Below, piece by piece: positions 5,933 to 10,887 of a stretch of 10,887 nucleotides of DNA. This DNA comes from Lachnospiraceae bacterium. Lineage in GTDB: Bacteria; Bacillota; Clostridia; Oscillospirales; Ruminococcaceae. The position numbers and the translations under genes are program-made. A model generated the notes under the pieces. The model did not search any database. It was not told the DNA's origin and was given only the letters and a program-made list of their open reading frames with translations. Every line of letters begins with the position of its first letter. The stretch's first letter is position 1. Location of the stretch: NCBI GenBank assembly GCA_023664705.1, contig JAMPFE010000063.1:1-10887 (forward strand), read 5' to 3'.

Positions 5933-6196
5933 TTGCTGAACAACCGCGAAATTTATTCCACAAATTTGCCGCACCGCGCGATTGCTGTGTATATGTATCT
6001 GCGCGACAGAGCCGATGAAAAGGGCTCTTGCTTCCCCGCCGTGAGTACGATTGCAGCAGACTTGAAAATGTCCAAAAGCACAGTAAAACGCGCACTCGGT
6101 GATCTCGAAAAAGCGCACTATATAAGGCACGAACGCAGATACAGGCAGTCGGGCGGGAACTCCTCAAATCTTTACTTTCTGGAGCGACCGCCCTAA
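5933..6196 (+). CDS. Winged helix-turn-helix protein downstream of the relaxase
   Basis: An 87-aa protein starting at TTG, with GAGGTGG just upstream; no in-frame ATG is suitably placed. It reads NNREIYSTNLPHRAIAVYMYL, then CFPAVSTIAADLKMSKSTVKRALGDLEKAHYI, a clear helix-turn-helix with wing, matching the small helix-turn-helix proteins that commonly follow relaxases in clostridial elements and resembling the DNA-binding domain of replication initiators. It probably binds element DNA as regulator or replication factor; which one cannot be told. It is in the relaxase operon (12-base gap) and is followed by a structured intergenic region. Confidence 0.82.
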   Translation: MLNNREIYSTNLPHRAIAVYMYLRDRADEKGSCFPAVSTIAADLKMSKSTVKRALGDLEKAHYIRHERRYRQSGGNSSNLYFLERPP

Positions 6197-6324
6197 ATTT
6201 TTTGAAAAAAGCCACTAACAAGGGCGAATTATGCCCTGTCGGTGGTCTATGGATAGGTTCATGATGAGCCTACAATGTTAAGTAACCAATTTAAAATTAT
6301 TTTATTTTGGGGAAAGGAAGTCTT
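6197..6324 (+). other. Structured intergenic segment before the TOPRIM gene
   Basis: The segment starts with T6-G-A6 (6198-6210). Next is a two-tier hairpin: CCAC (6212-6215) with GTGG (6242-6245) around AGGGC (6221-6225) and GCCCT (6233-6237). A second, nearly perfect palindrome follows: TAGGTTCAT (6254-6262), G, ATGAGCCTA (6264-6272), with one T-G mismatch. Downstream sequence to the next ribosome site is AT-rich. The structure may be an attenuator, a small structured RNA, or a protein-binding site. It does not match a riboswitch I can recognise. Confidence 0.45.
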
Positions 6325-7731
6325 ATGCCCTACATCAATTTTTCGGAGGATGATTTATACCGCGCGAATACCGCCGATTTGGTTTCATTTCTTCAAAGTC
6401 ATGGGGAGAATGTGAAAAAAGTAGGCTCGACCTACAAGTACATCTACACGGACGGCAGCGGGACGCATGACAGCGTGACGATTCACGGCGGCAAATGGTA
6501 CGATCACAAAAATCAGCGCGGCGGCTATGCGGTCAAGTTTTTGCAGGAATTTCTCGGTTTTTCTTTTCAAGATTCCGTGATTGAACTGCTTGGGGGACAT
6601 TGCTCCGCGCAGACCGCCTGTTCCGTTCCGAGAGAAACACCAAAACCCGTTCAGAAATCGTTCGAGCTGCCCACTCCCAACTCGGATATGCGGCGAGTGT
6701 TCGCTTATCTAACCAAGCAGCGGTTTATTGATCCGCAGATAATTTCGCATTTCGCTCACGAACACAAAATTTACGAGGACGGAAAATATCACAATGTCGT
6801 GTTCGTCGGTACGGACGAGAACGGAACGGCTCGTCAAGCCTCGGTGCGCTCCACGTTGAGTTTCGGGAAAACCTTTCGGATAACGGTCGCGGGTTCGGAC
6901 ACAAAATACAGCTTCTCTCATTTCGGCAATGATGACAAGCTGTTTGTGTTCGAAGCACCGATAGATATGCTGTCGTTCATCACGCTGTACCAAAAGGATT
7001 GGCAGCAGCACAGCTACATCGCGATGAACGGCGTTTATGAGAGTGCCGTGCTGAAAGCATTGGAGAATCATTCCGAGCTGCGGCAGATATGCCTTTGCAC
7101 CGACAACGACGAGGGCGGAATTGAGGCGGCGGAACGACTGCGGGACATTCTCGCCGAGAAAGGCTACACGGAAATATTTCGCCTTTCACCGCAGCAAAAA
7201 GATTGGAACGAACAGCTAAAACAGCGTTACGGCGCGGAATATCTTCCCGCCGTTCCTCATGAGCGCAAAGAATTGTACTTGCAGAGTGTTGCCGAGCTGA
7301 ACGAGATGAAAATAAACCCAAACCGCATCGCCAACGACCTCATAGCCGCCTACAACTCCGCCGACCGAGTACGGTTAGCGGAGTTTTCTATTGCAGCGAG
7401 CGAGCATTTCCTCAAAATCGCCGGAGAGGACTTTCCGCTTGACAGAATGAAAAATCGGCTCGCGAACGAGTATAGGTGCTATCTCGACAAAGGAACGCCA
7501 GTGACCAAACTCGGCAAACTGCAAAACGCGATGACGGCGGGATTGGAGCAGCTGCGAAAGCCCTCACAGACTGCCGCGGAATTGAAAATAACGGCGCGAA
7601 AACTGTATGACATAGCCGACTGCGCTCTGCGGTTATCCGCGGAGGAAACCCTCGTCCAACGAGCCGAACAACAAGAAACGTCCGAGGAAATTTCCTCGGA
7701 CGAGCCGCTGCAAATGTCGATGAGCGGGTAG
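6325..7731 (+). CDS. DUF3991 and TOPRIM domain-containing protein
   Basis: A 468-aa protein. I choose the ATG at 6325, with GGAAAGGAAG just upstream, over an in-frame TTG at 6307. The N-terminal part (about residues 33-90) resembles DUF3991/zinc-free primase-like regions: KYIYTDGSGTHDSVTIHGGKW in two pieces and RGGYAVKFLQEFLGFSFQDSV. A TOPRIM domain follows, with the acidic FVFEAPIDMLSF (Glu210) and LCTDNDEGG (Asp260, Asp262), and KDWNE at 292-296. TOPRIM domains handle phosphoryl transfer in primases and topoisomerases. Such proteins are near-constant members of clostridial conjugative elements, probably helping DNA processing or priming after transfer. The C-terminal 170 residues are helical and end in an acidic stretch and QMSMSG. 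The stop abuts the convergent XRE gene. Confidence 0.87.
   Translation: MPYINFSEDDLYRANTADLVSFLQSHGENVKKVGSTYKYIYTDGSGTHDSVTIHGGKWYDHKNQRGGYAVKFLQEFLGFSFQDSVIELLGGHCSAQTACSVPRETPKPVQKSFELPTPNSDMRRVFAYLTKQRFIDPQIISHFAHEHKIYEDGKYHNVVFVGTDENGTARQASVRSTLSFGKTFRITVAGSDTKYSFSHFGNDDKLFVFEAPIDMLSFITLYQKDWQQHSYIAMNGVYESAVLKALENHSELRQICLCTDNDEGGIEAAERLRDILAEKGYTEIFRLSPQQKDWNEQLKQRYGAEYLPAVPHERKELYLQSVAELNEMKINPNRIANDLIAAYNSADRVRLAEFSIAASEHFLKIAGEDFPLDRMKNRLANEYRCYLDKGTPVTKLGKLQNAMTAGLEQLRKPSQTAAELKITARKLYDIADCALRLSAEETLVQRAEQQETSEEISSDEPLQMSMSG
7679..7702. repeat. 24-bp perfect palindrome at the 3' end of the TOPRIM gene
   Basis: CGTCCGAGGAAA (7679-7690) is followed directly by its reverse complement TTTCCTCGGACG (7691-7702), with no spacer. 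It encodes TSEEISSDE near the protein's C-terminus and ends about 30 bases before the convergent gene's stop. There is no T-run after it, so it is not a classic intrinsic terminator. It could still form a hairpin or cruciform that separates the two converging transcripts. Confidence 0.65.
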
Positions 7732-7974
7732 CTACTCCAGTTCCTGTTCCAAAGAATTGAACTCCTCGGTGTTGAAAAACTCGCCGATGGTTATCTCAAA
7801 GCCGTCGCATATCTTCTTGATCGTCGAGATACCGGGGTTGACGCTTTCGCCGTTCAGTATGCTCTTGATCGTGGACTGCGATATGCCCGCGGCGTATGAC
7901 AGACCGTTCGGCGTAATGCCGCGCTCCTTGCACAGCTCCCGAATACGCTTGACCGTGACCTCGTAAACTCCCAT
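7732..7974 (-). CDS. XRE-family helix-turn-helix regulator
   Basis: An 80-aa Cro/C1-type regulator: VKRIRELCKERGITPNGLSYAAGISQSTIKSILNG, with the recognition helix around residues 30-43, and STIKKICDGFEITIGEFFN completing the five-helix fold. The ATG start has GAGGGG nearby. Its stop touches the stop of the convergent TOPRIM gene with no gap. It is divergent from the SLOG-family gene, and the shared 93-base region carries repeated TAGTGA-type half-sites, so it probably represses that gene and itself. There is no sensor domain; target range is unknown. Confidence 0.88.
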   Translation of the reverse strand: MGVYEVTVKRIRELCKERGITPNGLSYAAGISQSTIKSILNGESVNPGISTIKKICDGFEITIGEFFNTEEFNSLEQELE

Positions 7975-7978
7975 AACA

Positions 7979-8067
7979 TCCCCTCTTAGTAATATTTCAC
8001 TAAATATAGTTTATAATATTTTGTGAAAAAAGATTAGTGATAAATCACTTACAAGAGGGGGATATTT
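7979..8067. promoter_or_regulatory. Divergent promoter and operator region of XRE regulator and SLOG gene
   Basis: Related half-sites recur: TAGTAA...TTCACTA at 7987-8002 and AGTGAT-AA-ATCACT at 8036-8049 (perfect palindrome), with a further TTGTGAAA at 8021-8028. A plus-strand -10, TATAAT, is at 8012-8017, with a poor -35. The perfect palindrome would lie just after the plus-strand RNA start, so a bound regulator could block transcription. The two outer ends, ATCCCCTCTT and AAGAGGGGGAT, are the two ribosome sites and also form an inverted repeat about 75 bases apart. Confidence 0.6.
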
Positions 8068-8541
8068 ATGATTGACAGGTCAAAAGTTGCGTGCTTTTCG
8101 GGGCATCGCAAGCTGCCGCAAGACTGCATGGAGCTGAAAGCAAACCTTGAAAAGACGATAACGGAGCTGATAGAGCGTGGCGTGGTGTTCTTTGGCAGCG
8201 GCGGCGCGGTCGGTTTCGATCAGCTTGCCGCGGAAACGGTACTGGAGCTCAAAGAGAACTATCCGCACATCAGGCTGGTAATGGTTCTTCCCTGTCCGCC
8301 CGAGGAACAGTCGCTCAAATGGAGCGAGGAACAGAAACAGCGGTATTTTGAGATACTCGCCCAAGCGGACAAAGTGCGAGTGCTGTCGCCAAGGTACACC
8401 GACAGTTGTATGCTCGACCGCAACCGTCATATGGTGGATTGCAGTGAATATCTCGTCTGCTATCTTCGCGAACGGCGCGGCGGAACGTTCTACACGGTAA
8501 GTTACGCTGAACAGCGGGGATTGAATTTTTTTCGTATTTAA
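8068..8541 (+). CDS. SLOG-family (DUF1273/YpsA-like) protein
   Basis: A 157-aa Rossmann-like protein of the SLOG superfamily. Visible motifs are VACFSGHRKLP at residues 7-17, the glycine-rich GSGGAVGFDQLAAE at 43-56 with its conserved aspartate and glutamate, VMVLPCPPEEQSLKW at 71-85, and a C-terminal GGTFYTVSYAEQRGL. SLOG proteins bind nucleotide-type ligands, and some act as sensors in nucleotide-signalling conflict systems; the DUF1273 branch is mostly uncharacterised and frequent on clostridial mobile elements. The start is ATG with GAGGGGG upstream. It is divergent from the XRE gene and probably under its control. No effector gene with membrane or nuclease motifs adjoins it, so a defence role is not shown. 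Confidence 0.85.
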   Translation: MIDRSKVACFSGHRKLPQDCMELKANLEKTITELIERGVVFFGSGGAVGFDQLAAETVLELKENYPHIRLVMVLPCPPEEQSLKWSEEQKQRYFEILAQADKVRVLSPRYTDSCMLDRNRHMVDCSEYLVCYLRERRGGTFYTVSYAEQRGLNFFRI

Positions 8542-8563
8542 TTGCGGCGAAACGGAAAACCTG

Positions 8564-8592
8564 TTGAAAAACGGCGGAAAAAGTGCTATAAT
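8564..8592 (+). promoter_or_regulatory. Near-consensus SigA promoter with extended -10
   Basis: TTGAAA (8564-8569), a 17-base spacer, then TATAAT (8587-8592), with TG at 8584-8585 giving an extended -10. It drives the permease, with a leader of about 38 bases. It is by far the best promoter in the window. Confidence 0.82.
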
Positions 8593-8636
8593 TATTAAGG
8601 TATTACCGATTTTATGACAGCTTGGGGTGTATTGAT

Positions 8637-9756
8637 TTGAAAAGCGTTGTTGAACTTATCAAAAAAGAAACCGTGCTTTGTATTTCGGGCGTACTGGCGA
8701 TCGTATCGTGCTTTATTGTGCCGCCGTCCGCGGCATACGCGGGTTATATTGATTTCAGAACATTGATATTGCTGCTTTGCTTAATGCTGGTTGTAGCGGG
8801 GATCAGGCAAACAGGAGCTTTTACCGTTATATGCGAGGCGCTGCTGAAAAAATTCCGCAGCATAAAATCGGTCGGCGTGGTATTGGTGTTGCTGAGCTTT
8901 TTTATGAGTATGCTGCTCACCAACGACGTTACTTTGGTGACGGTCATTCCGTTCACGCTCTTGATGTTTGAGGGAATATCGGACGGAAAAAAAATCCCGT
9001 GCCGAGATAGTCCTGCTTGTGCTGGAAACGGCGGCGGCAAACCTCGGCAGTATGCTCACCCCGATGGGAAACCCTCAAAATCTTTATTTATACTCGAAAT
9101 TCAACCTCTCCATAGGGGAATTCTTCGGAATAATTTTTCCCTACTCGGCGGTCTCTCTGATAATGCTGATATGCTCGGTGTTATTATTCCTGCCGAAACT
9201 GCGGACGGAAAAGCCGACAGGCGAAGCAAGGATAAACGGACGCGTAAAATTGATATTATATGTTCTGCTTTTTGCGGTCAATATGCTGACGATACTTCGG
9301 GTATTGGATGAGAGGATTCTGCTTGTTGTCGTTGCGGCGGCGGTGCTTATCATGGACAGAAAGCTGTTTTTACGGGCGGATTATTCGCTGCTGCTGACCT
9401 TCGTGTTTTTCTTTATCTTTGTTGGGAATCTTGGCGCGATACCCGCGCTTTCCGATACCCTGCAGCGTGTTATGACGGGAAACGAGGCCATGATATCCGT
9501 GCTGCTGTCGCAGGTCATCAGCAACGTTCCTGCGGCGATACTGCTTTCGGGACTGACGGACAATGTAAACGCCCTCATTATAGGAACAAATCTCGGCGGC
9601 TTGGGAACGCTTATCGCTTCAATGGCGAGCCTCATCACCTATAAATTTTACGCAGGAGCGCAAGGAGGCTCTCCGAAAAAATATATTTTGGTTTTTACGG
9701 CTTTTAATCTGTGCTATCTGGCGGCTTTGGGAACATTATTTCTTTTGATCTCATAG
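8637..9756 (+). pseudogene. SLC13-type permease, frameshifted at an A8 run
   Basis: The translation is a membrane permease resembling SLC13/ArsB-type anion (citrate or dicarboxylate) transporters. The first part, starting at TTG 8637 with GGGGTG seven bases upstream, reads ISGVLAIVSCFIVPPSAAY, RTLILLLCLMLVVAGI and SMLLTNDVTLVTVIPFTLL. Then the frame changes at AAAAAAAA (8987-8994) and continues in another frame with the family-typical ETAAANLGSMLTPMGNPQNL, LLTFVFFFIFVGNLGAIP and SQVISNVPAAILLSGLTDN, to the stop at 9756. Removing one A gives a continuous protein of about 372 residues with roughly ten membrane segments, the normal size. As written, translation reads out of frame from 8995 and stops near 9311, so the gene is broken unless slippage or a sequencing error is involved. 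It has its own promoter and looks like cargo. Confidence 0.83.
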
Positions 9757-9785
9757 CGCCGATAGCTTCTAATGAAAGGAACGTT

Positions 9786-10833
9786 ATGAACACATCACAA
9801 ATTTTTCTGCTCTGCCTATGCGGAGCATTTTTTCTTATCGTCGCGCTAATCGCGGCTATAGGCGACCATTACTCCCTCAAGGGTATTCCGAATAAACCCG
9901 TGGGCAACGGTCAGCACGGCACGGCGCGGTTTGCGACTAAAGGGGAGGTTTCCAAGACTTACAAGCAGATACCCTACACACCGAAATTGTGGCGAAACGG
10001 AGAGCAGTTCCCAAACGTAGACGGTCTGATCGTCGGCTGTCATGAAACGGCAGCTGGAATGACCGCGCTTGTCGATGACGCTGATATCCACACGCTGATG
10101 ATTGGTGCGTCCGGTGTCGGCAAGACCGCAAATTTCCTCTACCCGAACATCGAATATTGTTGCGCGGCGGGAATGTCGTTCGTCACGACCGACAGCAAGG
10201 GCGATCTATACCGAAACACGGCAACAATTGCCGAGAAATATTATGGGTACAAAATTTCCGTGATTGATTTGAGAAATCCCACTCGCAGCAGCGGTTACAA
10301 TATGCTCTACCTCGTCAACAAGTACATGGATATGTATAAGGCTGAAAATAAGCTGGAATACAAGGCGAAATCCGAAAAATTTGCAAAAATAACCGCCAAG
10401 ACGATAATCTCGGCGGACGGTGATGTGTCTAGCATGGGTCAAAATGCCTTTTTCTACGAAGCTGCGGAGGGCTTGCTGACGGCGGTCATACTGCTGATAG
10501 CGGAATTCTGCCCTCCCGAAAAGCGGCACATCATCAGCGTTTTCAAGCTGATACAGGATCTGCTCGCGCCGTCCGGAACGAAAGGCGTATCTCGTTTTCA
10601 AATGCTGATAGACAAGTTACCGAGCGAGCATAAGGCAAGGTGGTTTGCGGGCGCGGCGCTCAACTCGTCGGATCAGGCAATGGCGAGCGTTATGTCAACA
10701 GCGCTGTCCCGACTGAACTCGTTCATCGACTCGGAGCTTGAACAAATCCTTTGTTTCGATACTTCAATTGACGTTGAGGAATTCTGCAACAGAAAGTCCG
10801 CGATTTATCTCGTACTCCCCGAGGAGGACGCCA
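9786..10833 (+). CDS. VirD4/TraG-type coupling protein, 5' exon, interrupted
   Basis: This is the N-terminal part of a type IV coupling protein, the ATPase that hands the relaxase-DNA complex to the secretion channel. The start is ATG 9786 with AAAGGA upstream. Residues 5-26 form a membrane helix, GTARFA lies at 45-50, Walker A is GASGVGKT at 107-114, and DSKGD at 136-140. Around 222-300 the usual NPFF-type helical region has FFYEAAEGLL and SDQAMASV. YLVLPEEDA ends at residue 349. Coupling proteins are about 600 residues and continue past this motif into a Walker B (DEFG) region, absent here. In-frame translation stops at 10850 after intron-like sequence, so only the first exon is present. 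The first base of codon 350 is 10833; a Thr codon there would restore the common PEED-x-T pattern. It follows the permease by 29 bases. Confidence 0.85.
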
Positions 10834-10887
10834 GTGCGACACGTTCCTAACTGAAAAGGTTAGGCGTGAAGCTGTAAAATAAAAGTA
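10834..10887 (+). mobile_element. Likely 5' end of a group II intron
   Basis: The sequence starts GTGCGAC at 10834, the group II intron 5' consensus (GUGYG). It then folds as CACG (10840-10843) with CGTG (10864-10867), enclosing CCTAAC (10846-10851) with GTTAGG (10859-10864 region), loop TGAAAAG, as expected for the start of domain I. It interrupts the coupling-protein frame exactly after the conserved LPEEDA motif. The intron body, its encoded protein and its 3' end lie beyond the window, so identity rests on the 5' motif, hairpin and position. Confidence 0.68.

Noticed and set aside
5339..6130. A 263-codon minus-strand open frame opposite the relaxase 3' half
   Set aside because: It is antisense to the Sel1-like repeats and winged-helix gene, with Cys/Phe-rich composition typical of shadow frames.
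7679..7702. The 24-bp palindrome as an intrinsic terminator
   Set aside because: No T-run follows on either strand immediately after the stem, apart from the TTT/AAA in its own centre.
8068..9756. A SLOG plus membrane-effector defence system with the permease as effector
   Set aside because: The permease has its own promoter, matches a transporter family at full length, and is frameshifted, so the adjacency does not support an effector role.

Overview
The window looks like part of an integrative and conjugative or mobilizable element from a low-GC Gram-positive gut bacterium of class Clostridia (Oscillospiraceae/Ruminococcus-like is my inference). The signs are strong AGGAGG-type ribosome sites, frequent TTG/GTG starts, a SigA-type promoter, and a gene set typical of clostridial conjugative elements: DUF3846, DUF6103, a relaxosome-type small protein, a MobP/MobA-MobL-type relaxase, a winged-helix protein, a DUF3991/TOPRIM protein and a VirD4-type coupling protein. 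No attachment site, integrase, tRNA, rRNA or CRISPR array is visible, so the element runs past both window edges.

Layout. Positions 1-643 hold two small element genes (DUF3846-like, possibly cut by the left edge, and DUF6103-like). Positions 644-919 are a hairpin-dense non-coding stretch, a good oriT candidate, followed by a 155-aa ribbon-helix-helix-like protein. Positions 1409-3250 form a same-strand cluster: an amidoligase-family enzyme, a gamma-glutamylcyclotransferase-family enzyme and an unrecognised 86-aa protein. The amidoligase has lost its natural C-terminus where a cluster of GGATG-loop hairpins shifts the frame. Positions 3296-4227 are a minus-strand pair, TIGR04076-family and nitroreductase, behind a palindrome-covered promoter. 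Positions 4331-7731 carry the transfer genes: relaxase with a Sel1-repeat tail, winged-helix protein, a structured intergenic segment, and the DUF3991/TOPRIM protein. A convergent XRE-type regulator (7732-7974) is divergent from a SLOG-family gene (8068-8541), with operator-like repeats between them. A SLC13-type permease with its own strong promoter is frameshifted at a run of eight A. From 9786 the coupling-protein gene begins and is interrupted at 10833/10834 by what looks like the 5' end of a group II intron that continues off the window.

How it fits together. The relaxase would nick a site probably in 644-919, helped by the RHH-like protein; the coupling protein would pass the relaxase-DNA complex to a type IV secretion channel encoded elsewhere; the TOPRIM protein may support DNA processing in the recipient. 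The amidoligase/cyclotransferase cluster, nitroreductase pair, SLOG gene and permease look like cargo. The most interesting items are the amidoligase-cyclotransferase cluster with a disrupted, repeat-invaded tail, the Sel1-tailed relaxase, the A8 frameshift in the permease, the intron in the coupling-protein gene, and several near-perfect palindromes inside or between genes.
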